The position numbers and the translations under genes are program-made. From positions 744,001-808,000 of the forward strand of contig NZ_NIUY01000002.1 of assembly GCF_002205795.1 (NCBI RefSeq): DNA of 64,000 nucleotides, given 5' to 3'. The notes beneath the pieces were generated by a model that saw only the letters and a list, made by a program, of their open reading frames with translations, was not told the DNA's origin and did not search any database. Shown in pieces: positions 33,386 to 41,967 of this stretch. This DNA comes from Chryseobacterium sp. VAUSW3. GTDB taxonomy: Bacteria; Bacteroidota; Bacteroidia; Flavobacteriales; Weeksellaceae. The stretch's first letter is position 1. Each line of letters opens with the position of its first letter.

Positions 33386-35812
33386 ATGAAAACTCCATTT
33401 CTCAGCGCCTTTCTGATACTTACTAGCGGACTGATTCTCTCACAAAATACCGCTGCCGACAGTATTTCGAGAAAAAAAGCAACGGCCGTAAAAATCAACC
33501 ATTCACCCAAAATCGACGGAATTCTGGATGAAGAAGTGTGGCAAAACGCACCTTCAGCAGCGAATTTTATCGAGCGCCGCCCAAACAACGGAAAACCTGC
33601 CGTTGAATCCTTAAAGTCAGAAGTAAAAATTCTTTATGATGACACCGGAATTTATTTCGGGGCTGTACTTTTCGACAACGAACCTTCAAAAATCGCTAAA
33701 GAACTTACTGAACGCGACAATATAGAAAATGATGATATTTTTGGTGTCACTTTAAACGGTTATAATGACCACCAGCAAAGTCTGGAATTCCTTGTTACCC
33801 CAGCGGGAGTTCAGGCGGATGCGAAACTCACCAACGATTTCGGTGAAGATTTCAGCTGGAATGCCGTTTGGTTTTCTGCGGTAAAAATAACAGAAACCGG
33901 CTGGGTTGTTGAGATGAAAATTCCATATTCTGAACTGAGGTTCCCGAAGAAACAGATACAGGAATGGGGAATCAATATTGTGAGGTTGGTTAACAGAACC
34001 AGCACCACCTACGACTGGAATTTTGTTGATAACAAGAAAGGCAGTTACATGCTCTATGACGGAGTGCTAAACGGAATTGAAAACATTAATCCGCCCACAA
34101 GACTTTCATTTCTCCCCTACTTTTCAACCTACCTGAACAGTTTCAATGGCACGACCGACACAAACGTCAACGGCGGGATGGATTTAAAATACGGGATTAA
34201 TGATGCCTTTACGCTGGATTTAACTTTAATTCCGGATTTTGGGCAGACTTCATTTGACAAATCGGTTTTAAATCTTTCACCTTTCGAAGTTCAGTTTCAG
34301 GAGCAGCGTCCGTTTTTCACTGAAGGTACAGAGCTTTTCAGCAAAGGAAACCTCTTTTACTCCCGAAGAATTGGCGGCCATCCTTCCCTTAGCCCCTCTT
34401 TAAATACCGATGAAGAATTTGTGGAGAATCCTGACAAAGTAAAATTATTCAATGCTGTGAAAGTATCAGGAAGAACGAATAAAGGTCTGGGAATTGGCTT
34501 TTTCAATGCTGTTACAGAAAAGATGAACGCGGAAATCCGTAATATCAATACCGGCGAAATCCGCAAAGAAGTCATCGAACCGTGGGCAAATTATAATGTT
34601 TTGGTGCTGGATCAGCGTTTTGGGGGAAATTCCTCGGTTTCACTTGTGAACACCAATGTTACACGGGATGGTAATTTTCGCGACGCCAATGTTACGGCTT
34701 TGCTTTTCGATGTGAGAAATAAAAAAAATACGTACCGTTACTTTGGAAGCACAAAAGAAAGTCTTGTAATGAACGGCGAAACAAAGTACGGCAACGAATC
34801 TTCTGCAGGATTTAATAAAGTTTCCGGCGTACACCGTTTTGGCGCCAATTATTTTATGAGAACCAGGGATTACGATATTGGCGATTTGGGTTATTACGAC
34901 CGCACAAACTTCCACAGCATCAATACCAATTATTCCTACCGCTATCTTCAGCCAAAAGGTGGTTTGAATGTTTTGAATTACAATCTAAATATTTCACATA
35001 ACCGAAGGCTGGATGAGGATTTATTTACACAGTTTGTAATTCACAACAGCATCGAAATGCAGACGAAAAATTTCTTTAATTTCGGTGGCGGACTTATGAT
35101 TTGGCCACTGGGTGAAAACGACATTTACGAACCCAGAACTGCCGGAAGACATCTGGATGTTCCCGCGATGATTAACCCATGGATTTTCATAAACACCGAT
35201 AACCGGAAGAAATTCCGCATCAATACCTATATCGACTACTATGCTTTCGACGAAAAAGGACGTTACCAGTTGATTTATCAGCTAAATCCGAGCTATAAAT
35301 TTTCCGATAAACTGCGTCTTTATTATGATGCGAACTTCAATTACCAGAATCACGACCGCGGATTTGTCGGTAAAGATGCTAATGACATTTTTATGGGAAC
35401 CCGAAACCGCTTCACCGTAGAAAACGGAATTTCATCCCAGTACACTTTCAACAACAAAATGGCGCTAAATCTTTCGTTCCGCCACTATTTCTCAGAAGTT
35501 ACGTACAAAGGATTTTCAACTTTAAATGCCGACGGAAGTGTAAAAGACACCAGCATTTTCACAGAAAATCGCGACGGAACTTTCAATTCATGGAATGTAG
35601 ATTTAAGATATTCCTGGTGGTTCGCCCCCGGAAGTCAACTCACTTTGCTATACAGAAATGCTGTTGGAAGTTATCTGGAAGAATCCCGAATCGGCATCAA
35701 AGAAAATTTCACCAGACTGTTTAATGAACCAATGGTTGATAATATTTCGCTGAAACTTACGTACTACATCGACTATAATCAGGCAAAAAACTGGCTGAAG
35801 CATAAAGGCTAA
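33386..35812 (+). CDS. DUF5916 outer-membrane protein with N-terminal CBM9-like domain
   Basis: 808 residues with a signal peptide (ends LSQ). Residues about 30-220 form a CBM9-like carbohydrate-binding domain: KIDGILDEEVWQNAPSAANF, DTGIYFGAVLFDNEP, FSWNAVWFSAVKITETGW-type strands and WVVEMKIPYSELRFPK. From about residue 235 to the end is a DUF5916 beta-barrel of alternating aromatic/polar strands, with the family block DLTLIPDFGQ...PFFTEGTELF and a final strand ending in LKLTYYIDYNQAKNWL. It is expected in the outer membrane, binding or channelling glycan or protein. It is monocistronic between two terminators. Confidence 0.85.
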   Translation: MKTPFLSAFLILTSGLILSQNTAADSISRKKATAVKINHSPKIDGILDEEVWQNAPSAANFIERRPNNGKPAVESLKSEVKILYDDTGIYFGAVLFDNEPSKIAKELTERDNIENDDIFGVTLNGYNDHQQSLEFLVTPAGVQADAKLTNDFGEDFSWNAVWFSAVKITETGWVVEMKIPYSELRFPKKQIQEWGINIVRLVNRTSTTYDWNFVDNKKGSYMLYDGVLNGIENINPPTRLSFLPYFSTYLNSFNGTTDTNVNGGMDLKYGINDAFTLDLTLIPDFGQTSFDKSVLNLSPFEVQFQEQRPFFTEGTELFSKGNLFYSRRIGGHPSLSPSLNTDEEFVENPDKVKLFNAVKVSGRTNKGLGIGFFNAVTEKMNAEIRNINTGEIRKEVIEPWANYNVLVLDQRFGGNSSVSLVNTNVTRDGNFRDANVTALLFDVRNKKNTYRYFGSTKESLVMNGETKYGNESSAGFNKVSGVHRFGANYFMRTRDYDIGDLGYYDRTNFHSINTNYSYRYLQPKGGLNVLNYNLNISHNRRLDEDLFTQFVIHNSIEMQTKNFFNFGGGLMIWPLGENDIYEPRTAGRHLDVPAMINPWIFINTDNRKKFRINTYIDYYAFDEKGRYQLIYQLNPSYKFSDKLRLYYDANFNYQNHDRGFVGKDANDIFMGTRNRFTVENGISSQYTFNNKMALNLSFRHYFSEVTYKGFSTLNADGSVKDTSIFTENRDGTFNSWNVDLRYSWWFAPGSQLTLLYRNAVGSYLEESRIGIKENFTRLFNEPMVDNISLKLTYYIDYNQAKNWLKHKG

Positions 35813-35818
35813 AAAACA

Positions 35819-35854
35819 AAAAAGACCATTTCGATATTGAAATGGTCTTTTTTT
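35819..35854. terminator. Bidirectional terminator between the DUF5916 gene and pheS
   Basis: Stem AAAGACCATTTC with GAAATGGTCTTT around a 6-nt loop, A run before and T run after. Confidence 0.85.
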
Positions 35855-35865
35855 ATCTTGATTTT

Positions 35866-36876
35866 TTACAGCGATTTAAACTGTTCGAGCATTCTTTTAT
35901 CGTTTTCGAAGAACATTCGGATGTCGCTCATTTGATAAAGCAGCATCACGATTCTTTCGATTCCCATCCCGAACGCATAACCCGAATATTTATCCGCATC
36001 GATGTTAACGTTCTTTAAAACTGCAGGATCCACCATTCCGCAACCCATAATTTCGAGCCAGCCGGTTCCTTTGGTGATTCTGTAATCGGTTTCAGAATTC
36101 AATCCCCAATACACATCCACTTCTGCACTTGGTTCGGTGAACGGGAAATAAGATGGTCTGAGTCGGATTTTAGATTTTCCGAAAAGTTCTGTTGTAAAAA
36201 ACTGAATCGTCTGTTTCAAATCTGCAAAACTTACGTTTTCATCAATATAAAGTCCTTCGATCTGGTGGAAAATACAGTGCGAACGCGAAGAAATTGCCTC
36301 GTTACGAAAAACTCTTCCTGGAGACAGAATCCGCATTGGCGGCTGGTGTTCTTCCATGTACCTTATCTGTACCGAAGAAGTGTGTGTCCTTAAAAGAATA
36401 TCCGGATTGGTTTCGATGAAAAAAGTATCCTGCATATCCCTCGCCGGATGATATTCAGGGAGATTAAGGGCGGTAAAATTATGCCAGTCGTCTTCAATTT
36501 CCGGTCCGTCAGCAACTGCAAAACCAATGGATTTAAAGATTTCAATAATTCTGTTTTTTACCAGATTGATCGGATGGCGGGTTCCCAGTTCAGAAGAAAA
36601 TCCCGGACGGGTTAAATCTTCTTTTTCCAGGATAAGGTTAGAAAAGGTTGCGTTTTTTAATTCGTCGAGTTTGGTCTCTACAGCCTGTTTCAGGGTATTG
36701 ATCTTCTGTCCGAATTCTTTTTTCTGTTCATTCGGAACTTCCTTGAATTTGGAGAAAATATCGTTCAGAATTCCTTTTTTTCCGCTGAATTTGATTCGGA
36801 ATTGCTCAATCTCATCTTTATTTCCTGAGCTGAAATTGCCTACCTCAACCAATAATTCATCAATCTTTTCTAACAT
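35866..36876 (-). CDS. pheS: Phenylalanine-tRNA ligase alpha subunit
   Basis: 336 residues. The N-terminal coiled coil ([20 protein letters not shown]) binds tRNA. The class II catalytic core has motif 2 ([20 protein letters not shown]) and motif 3 ([20 protein letters not shown]); GHP-like [12 protein letters not shown] precedes it. Together with PheT (not in this window) it charges tRNA-Phe. It is preceded by an exact -7 element and followed by a bidirectional terminator, so it appears to be transcribed alone, separate from pheT. Confidence 0.96.
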   Translation of the reverse strand: MLEKIDELLVEVGNFSSGNKDEIEQFRIKFSGKKGILNDIFSKFKEVPNEQKKEFGQKINTLKQAVETKLDELKNATFSNLILEKEDLTRPGFSSELGTRHPINLVKNRIIEIFKSIGFAVADGPEIEDDWHNFTALNLPEYHPARDMQDTFFIETNPDILLRTHTSSVQIRYMEEHQPPMRILSPGRVFRNEAISSRSHCIFHQIEGLYIDENVSFADLKQTIQFFTTELFGKSKIRLRPSYFPFTEPSAEVDVYWGLNSETDYRITKGTGWLEIMGCGMVDPAVLKNVNIDADKYSGYAFGMGIERIVMLLYQMSDIRMFFENDKRMLEQFKSL

Positions 36877-36896
36877 CTTTAATATTTATTGAACTG

Positions 36897-36904
36897 CAAA
36901 AATA
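36897..36904 (-). promoter_or_regulatory. -7 element of the pheS promoter
   Basis: TATTTTTG on the minus strand, 20 nt before the pheS ATG. No clear -33 TTG at 18-20 nt. Confidence 0.5.
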
Positions 36905-36981
36905 CAATTTTTAACTGAAAATTTCGGCGGTAATTTCAGTCTTAAAATTTTAAATCAGCAGGTTTTTTTCTGCTTTGGTTT

Positions 36982-37557
36982 TTAGGTATTGAGGAAATTC
37001 AGGAACTTTTCGATCGCCTGTTTGCGGTGACTGATCTTGTTTTTATCCTCGGCTTTCATTTCTGCAAAAGTAATTTCATGGTTTTCCGGAACAAAAATAG
37101 GATCATAACCGAAGCCTTTTTCCCCGCGAATTTCGTGAATTAAATTCCCGTAAACCCTGCCTTCAAAATAATATTCACCGGTTTGGTCCACAAGACACAT
37201 TACGGTTACAAAATAGGCTTTGCGGTTTTCTTCGTTTTGCATTTCCTCTAAAACTTTGGCCATATTTTTACCAAAATCGTGGTTGCCAGCATACCGTGCG
37301 GAATAAATACCGGGTCTGCCGCCCAGACTTTCCACTACCAAACCAGAATCATCGCCCAGACTTGGTTTTCCGGTTCTTTCGAAACAGTATTTTGCTTTGA
37401 TGAGTGCGTTTTCGTGAAAGGAAGTTCCGTCTTCCACAATTTCGTCGTGAATATCGTAATCCGTTAAGGAAGTTACTTTAAAATCATCGCCCAAAATCTG
37501 CTGAATTTCTTCTTTCTTGTGCTGATTGTGGGTCGCGATGAGGATTTCTTTGGCCAT
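36982..37557 (-). CDS. rdgB: Non-canonical purine NTP pyrophosphatase (RdgB/HAM1)
   Basis: 191 residues from MAKEILIATHNQHKKEEI. The frame is open to 37662, but the longer start would overlap the upstream CPBP gene and add 35 non-family residues. Family motifs are present: THNQHKKEEI (substrate entry), the metal-binding DDSGLVVESLGGRPGIYSAR, and GFGYDPIFVPE. The C-terminal SHRKQAIEKF motif is typical. It hydrolyses dITP, XTP and dHAPTP to monophosphates and keeps them out of DNA. It lies 19 nt after the CPBP gene and is probably co-transcribed. Confidence 0.94.
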   Translation of the reverse strand: MAKEILIATHNQHKKEEIQQILGDDFKVTSLTDYDIHDEIVEDGTSFHENALIKAKYCFERTGKPSLGDDSGLVVESLGGRPGIYSARYAGNHDFGKNMAKVLEEMQNEENRKAYFVTVMCLVDQTGEYYFEGRVYGNLIHEIRGEKGFGYDPIFVPENHEITFAEMKAEDKNKISHRKQAIEKFLNFLNT

Positions 37558-37576
37558 ATTATTGAGTAATAGTAAT

Positions 37577-38410
37577 TTATTTTTCAGAGTAATGTACGCG
37601 GTATTTGCGTGTAAAAAGGTAGTAGAACACTGTAAAAAGCAGAATTCCGATTCCAAGAACAATCCATTCGGAAATATTGAATACCTCAGCGAAACTTTCG
37701 GTATCGCCGTAAAAAATTAAAATCGAGGAACACAGATTATTAAAGGCATGCAGCAAAACAGGTAGCAGCATTGATTTTGTCTTATGATAAACAAGTCCTA
37801 AAACGCATCCGAGCAAAACCGCACCCACAAACTGCCACGGATTACCGTGAACCAACCCGAAAACTACTGATGAGATGATGATCGCGTTTGCAGGATTCAT
37901 CCCTTTGTTTATTAAACCTTTCTGAATAATTCCACGGAATACAATCTCCTCAAAAATTGGGGCCATAATAACAGCCAGAACAATCATCGTAGCTTTATCA
38001 TTTGTCATTTGCTCCATCAGACGCGAGAAAAATTCATAATACTTCCCGAAAAAAGGTCCGGTAATAGGAATTTGTCCGGTAATAAATTCAGCAATAAACA
38101 TCATTCCCAGCATCATGGGAAAAATCAAAAGATACGTTCCGCCATTCGTAGGAGAAAAATTAAAGTTGAGATTTTTGCCGGTCTGCGGTCTTGCAATAAA
38201 ATAATCAAAGGCGAAAATCGCACCCAGAAAACCCGCTGCATTTGCGATCACTAGATAGAAATCCGTGTACTGAAGATTGACATTAAAAATGAAAAGGGAG
38301 ATCACATTGAGCAGTGAAACGAGGCTGGTAGCGACAATCATTCCGCCGATAAGCGCAAAAGCGCCCTTCCAGTCGAAAATATATTTTTTTTCCGGAGAAT
38401 TTTCTGCCAT
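37577..38410 (-). CDS. CPBP family intramembrane glutamic endopeptidase
   Basis: 277 residues with about eight membrane helices. The three ABI/CPBP motifs are intact: EEIVFRGIIQKGL (motif 1, EExxxR), FGLVHGNPWQF (motif 2, FxxxH) and LLHAFNNL (motif 3, HxxxN). The residues between EExxxR and motif 3 form the conserved intramembrane active site. Substrates of bacterial members are mostly unknown (bacteriocin self-immunity or prenylated-protein-like processing have been proposed for the family). An exact -7 element (TATCTTTG, 38425-38432, minus) lies 14 nt before the start. Confidence 0.88.
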   Translation of the reverse strand: MAENSPEKKYIFDWKGAFALIGGMIVATSLVSLLNVISLFIFNVNLQYTDFYLVIANAAGFLGAIFAFDYFIARPQTGKNLNFNFSPTNGGTYLLIFPMMLGMMFIAEFITGQIPITGPFFGKYYEFFSRLMEQMTNDKATMIVLAVIMAPIFEEIVFRGIIQKGLINKGMNPANAIIISSVVFGLVHGNPWQFVGAVLLGCVLGLVYHKTKSMLLPVLLHAFNNLCSSILIFYGDTESFAEVFNISEWIVLGIGILLFTVFYYLFTRKYRVHYSEK

Positions 38411-38424
38411 AAATTTTGTTTCAA

Positions 38425-38432
38425 CAAAGATA
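38425..38432 (-). promoter_or_regulatory. -7 element of the CPBP/rdgB unit
   Basis: TATCTTTG on the minus strand, 14 nt before the ATG read from 38410. Confidence 0.5.
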
Positions 38433-38526
38433 AATCAAAAACATAAAAAAGCGAATTTCGGTACGACAAAAACTCCGTTTTCATTTTCCATAAAAAAACA
38501 CGATTTTTGCAAACTCAAATATCATT

Positions 38527-40125
38527 ATGTCTGAACTCATTAAAGAAATAGAAAGAAGAAAAACCTTCGGAATTATCTCGCATCCCGATGCCGGAAAAAC
38601 TACGCTTACAGAAAAGCTCCTGCTTTTCGGTGGTGCAATTCAGGAAGCCGGTGCGGTAAAATCGAACAAAATTAAAAAAGGAGCCACTTCCGATTTTATG
38701 GAAATCGAGAGACAAAGAGGGATTTCTGTAGCGACTTCGGTTTTGGCTTTTGAATACCGAAATCATAAAATCAACATTCTCGATACGCCCGGTCACAAAG
38801 ATTTCGCGGAAGATACTTACCGTACGTTAACCGCTGTAGATTCTGTTATTGTTGTGATCGACGTGGCAAAAGGAGTTGAGGAACAGACCGAAAAACTTGT
38901 TCAGGTATGCCGTATGAGAAATATCCCGATGTTTGTTTTCATTAATAAGTTAGACCGGGAAGGTAAAGACGCTTTCGATCTTTTGGATGAAGTGGAACAG
39001 AAACTTGGCTTAACCGTTTGTCCGCTTTCTTTGCCGATCGGTATGGGGACGGACTTTCAGGGAATTTATAATATTTGGGAAAATAATATCCAGTTATTTT
39101 TAGAGGAGAAAAAACAGAAAGTTGGCGAAGCAATTAAATTTGATGATATTAACGACACCAAAATCGATGAAGTCATCGGTGCAAAAGCTGCAGCAACTTT
39201 ACGGGAAGAGCTGGAACTGGTTCAATCGGTTTATCCGGAATTTAGCCGCGAAGATTATCTTAAGGGCGATTTGCAGCCGGTTTTCTTTGGTTCTGCATTG
39301 AATAATTTCGGGGTTCGTGAACTATTGGACGCCTTCATCGATATCGCGCCGAAACCGCAACCTAAAGAAAGCGAAACCCGTTTGGTAAAACCTGAAGAAA
39401 AAGATTTCACTGGATTTGTCTTTAAAATCCACGCGAATATGGACCCGAAACACCGAGACAGACTGGCTTTTGTGAAGATTGTTTCCGGAACCTTCAAAAG
39501 AAATGAAAATTACCTTTTGGTAAGAGACAATAAAAAAATGAAATTTTCTTCGCCTAACGCCTTCTTTGCTGATAAAAAAGAAGTGGTTGACGAAAGTTTC
39601 CCGGGCGACATTGTGGGACTTCACGATACCGGAAATTTCAGAATTGGCGATACTTTAACTGCTGGAGAAAAAATAAACTTCAAGGGAATCCCAAGTTTTT
39701 CACCGGAACATTTCCGATATATCAACAATGATGATCCATTAAAGGCAAAACAACTCGCAAAAGGAATTGATCAATTAATGGACGAAGGTGTGGCGCAACT
39801 TTTCACCCTGGAAATGAACAACCGAAAAATTATCGGAACAGTGGGAGCACTGCAATATGAAGTAATCCAATACCGTCTGGAGCACGAATATGGCGCGAAA
39901 TGTACCTACGAACCACTTTCGATCCACAAAGCTTGTTGGATTGAAGCTGACGAAAAATCCGAAGAGTTCAAAGAATTTGCGAGATTGAAGCAGCGATTTA
40001 TGGCGAGAGACAAGTACGGACAATTGGTATTTTTAGCAGATTCATCATTTACCATTCACATGACGCAAGAAAAATTTCCGAATGTGAAACTGCACTTCAT
40101 CAGTGAATTCCGAAATAAACAGTAA
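38527..40125 (+). CDS. prfC: Peptide chain release factor 3
   Basis: 532 residues, the usual RF3 length. GTPase motifs are G1 SHPDAGKTTLTEK (residues 18-30), the GISVATSVLAFEY switch region, G3 DTPGHKDFAEDTY and G4 FINKLDREGKD. Domain II has FTGFVFKIHANMDPKHRDR, and the C-terminal domain has TVGALQYEVIQYRLEHEYG, both diagnostic for RF3 rather than EF-G. It removes RF1/RF2 from ribosomes after termination. It has its own terminator with a TTCG-type loop. Confidence 0.97.
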   Translation: MSELIKEIERRKTFGIISHPDAGKTTLTEKLLLFGGAIQEAGAVKSNKIKKGATSDFMEIERQRGISVATSVLAFEYRNHKINILDTPGHKDFAEDTYRTLTAVDSVIVVIDVAKGVEEQTEKLVQVCRMRNIPMFVFINKLDREGKDAFDLLDEVEQKLGLTVCPLSLPIGMGTDFQGIYNIWENNIQLFLEEKKQKVGEAIKFDDINDTKIDEVIGAKAAATLREELELVQSVYPEFSREDYLKGDLQPVFFGSALNNFGVRELLDAFIDIAPKPQPKESETRLVKPEEKDFTGFVFKIHANMDPKHRDRLAFVKIVSGTFKRNENYLLVRDNKKMKFSSPNAFFADKKEVVDESFPGDIVGLHDTGNFRIGDTLTAGEKINFKGIPSFSPEHFRYINNDDPLKAKQLAKGIDQLMDEGVAQLFTLEMNNRKIIGTVGALQYEVIQYRLEHEYGAKCTYEPLSIHKACWIEADEKSEEFKEFARLKQRFMARDKYGQLVFLADSSFTIHMTQEKFPNVKLHFISEFRNKQ

Positions 40126-40129
40126 ATTT

Positions 40130-40157
40130 AATCTCCGGTTCGTCCGGAGATTTTTTT
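40130..40157 (+). terminator. Rho-independent terminator after prfC
   Basis: Stem ATCTCCGG with CCGGAGAT around TTCGT, then a T run, 5 nt past the stop. Confidence 0.87.
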
Positions 40158-40284
40158 GTAAATATTTTGTAAATTGATTTGCAATTCATTTATTTACAGA
40201 TATTTACCGGAATACTCATCAAAATCTGGTGTTTTGAGGAATACATTTTGATTCTTTTCCGGCGTTTACCAATAAAATCGATTC

Positions 40285-41436
40285 ATGAAGAACTTATTTT
40301 TTATCATACTTGCCACTGTTGCCTTAATCTCATGCGACAAAAGTACGATTCAGCAAACAACGGATAATATCAAACGGGCCGACAGTCTTTTTACCAAAGC
40401 CAACGATGGAATTAAGACTTTGGATTCCATCTCAAAAACCATTACAGATTCTGATGGGATTACCAAAAAAGTAATCATTCCGGAAATTGAAAAACAAAAA
40501 AAATCCATCGACAGCACCATAAAATCAGGCGGCTGGCGAATCGATTCGATCAACAAACAAATTGAAAAAATCACGAAAAATGTGGTGGTAGGAACTGAAG
40601 TTGTAAAGACTTTAGACTCTGCCAATGAATCTTTAAAAAATGGTGAAAGCACGATAAAAGTCCTCACAAGAACCGCTGATAAAATTCTGAAGCAAACCAA
40701 AAACCAGAATCCAACCGCAGAAAATTCAGCAAATGAAAAACGTGCAACTCCCGAGGAACAGAATAATCCTGTGACTGTGCCGCCTGTGGTAGAAAAAGAT
40801 CCGATAGTAAAAACTGCCCGACTTGAAATTCAGGTCGATAATCTTAATACTGCAAAAGCTCTTTTGAAACAGAAAATCCGGGAAAACAATGCAGATTTGG
40901 TAACTGAAAATTTCAGTCAGAACGAAGGCATCCAAAAAGAATATATTACCGCTAAAGTCCCGCTTCAGAATTTTGATCAGCTGCTTTCTAATCTTTCCGG
41001 ACAGCTCGGCGATGTGAAATCGAAAAGCACGGATTCTGAGGGCAAAGATTATATCGCTTCGCAAATGTGCGACATTGAAATCACGCTGCTCCAGAACGAA
41101 AACATTGCAGATACCGCTTTAACAAAAGATGAAAAAGAAGAAAATCCCGACAGTTTCAGCGGGGCTTTTATGAAAGGTTTTAAAGTTTTGGGCGATGCGA
41201 TGCTCTTTTTGCTTCCTTTTTGGCCACTGTTTTTAATTGGCGGATTGGTTTGGTATTTCATCAGCCGCAATAAAAAGAAAAAAGCGCAGGAAGAATTCGA
41301 AAGACAGCAAATTCTGAATCAGCAGAACGCAACGGCTTATCCAACCCAGAACCAAACTTCTACCGAGCCTGTTCAGGAAGATAAACCTGCAGAAACTCCG
41401 GACACAGATTATTCCAAATATCTTCCGAAGAATTAA
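40285..41436 (+). CDS. DUF4349 lipoprotein with C-terminal membrane helix
   Basis: 383 residues. Lipobox ALIS-C (Cys17) anchors the N-terminus. Residues 20-150 are an alpha-helical, Lys/Asp/Thr-rich coiled-coil-like region (IKRADSLFTKANDGIKTLDS). Residues about 175-275 are the DUF4349 domain (KTARLEIQVDNLNTAKALLK then QKEYITAKVPLQNFDQLLSN and the SEGKDYIASQMCDIEITL end). A membrane helix at about 303-327 (AMLFLLPFWPLFLIGGLVWY) is followed by a positively charged, Gln-rich tail with PAETPDTDYSKYLPKN. The combination puts the domain in the periplasm between two membrane anchors. Function unknown. Confidence 0.8.
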   Translation: MKNLFFIILATVALISCDKSTIQQTTDNIKRADSLFTKANDGIKTLDSISKTITDSDGITKKVIIPEIEKQKKSIDSTIKSGGWRIDSINKQIEKITKNVVVGTEVVKTLDSANESLKNGESTIKVLTRTADKILKQTKNQNPTAENSANEKRATPEEQNNPVTVPPVVEKDPIVKTARLEIQVDNLNTAKALLKQKIRENNADLVTENFSQNEGIQKEYITAKVPLQNFDQLLSNLSGQLGDVKSKSTDSEGKDYIASQMCDIEITLLQNENIADTALTKDEKEENPDSFSGAFMKGFKVLGDAMLFLLPFWPLFLIGGLVWYFISRNKKKKAQEEFERQQILNQQNATAYPTQNQTSTEPVQEDKPAETPDTDYSKYLPKN

Positions 41437-41449
41437 AGTTGAAATACGC

Positions 41450-41518
41450 TCGCTGATTGAGTTAATAACGCTCATCTCATTTAAGATTTGATCTGCCAAA
41501 ATTTCTGAATCTGCGAGA
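41450..41518. repeat. Intergenic inverted-repeat element, copy 2 (diverged)
   Basis: The left arm TCGCTGATT (41450-41458) is identical to copy 1 at 30829. The right arm AATCTGCGA (41508-41516) matches the complement with one mismatch. The inner arms are degraded. It lies downstream of the DUF4349 gene, as copy 1 lies downstream of the DUF4256 gene. Confidence 0.6.
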
Positions 41519-41546
41519 ACAATCCCATAATCTGAAGATAGCAATT

Positions 41547-41580
41547 AAAAAAGCCTTCCAAATCCGGAAGGCTTTCTTTT
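41547..41580. terminator. Bidirectional terminator between the DUF4349 gene and the next minus-strand gene
   Basis: Stem AAAGCCTTCC with GGAAGGCTTT, loop AAATCC, flanked by A and T runs. Confidence 0.83.
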
Positions 41581-41944
41581 ATTTCATATTCACTATACGA
41601 TCTACCACATAGGTAGTGTTTCCGCGCCATGGCAGCGCCCCGTGGTATTCTTTATAATGGAGATCAAACGTTTTACCGTTGTTGATTTCGAGCTGTCTGA
41701 ATATTTCTTCATCTTCAATTGAAAATTCGAATTCATAACTCATTAAACTTCCGGTACGCGCATTGGTTCCGAATCCCTGCTGTATAAGTTTGCCTTCGTA
41801 GGTTTTAAAGATATTCCCCTTTTTAACCGCGTAATTCAGAATTCCGGATTTTACACCTTCCCCGAAAACAAAATAATACCGGTAATAAACGACGCCACTC
41901 AGCAGTAAAACCACCGCAATAAGAGTAATCCACAGATATTTCAT
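41579..41944 (-). CDS. Small membrane-anchored protein of unknown function
   Basis: 121 residues. A single N-terminal membrane helix (LWITLIAVVLLLSGVVYYRY) is followed by a soluble beta-rich domain with YAVKKGNIFKTYEGKLIQQG, SLMSYEFEFSIEDEE and KEYHGALPWRGNTTYVVDRI. Conserved hypothetical proteins of this pattern are common in Flavobacteriia; some are mislabelled as 6-phosphogluconate dehydrogenase in databases, which this sequence does not support. It lies 23 nt downstream of the acyl-CoA dehydrogenase gene in the same direction. Confidence 0.65.
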   Translation of the reverse strand: MKYLWITLIAVVLLLSGVVYYRYYFVFGEGVKSGILNYAVKKGNIFKTYEGKLIQQGFGTNARTGSLMSYEFEFSIEDEEIFRQLEINNGKTFDLHYKEYHGALPWRGNTTYVVDRIVNMK

Positions 41945-41967
41945 GACTGGATTTTAGTGATTAAAAA

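Noticed and set aside
37558-37662. Longer N-terminus of RdgB
   Set aside because: The extra 35 residues overlap the CPBP gene and are outside the family; MAKEILIATHN is the expected start.
41579-41944. 6-phosphogluconate dehydrogenase
   Set aside because: Similar small proteins carry that label in databases, but there is no NADP-binding fold and the length (121 aa) is far too short.
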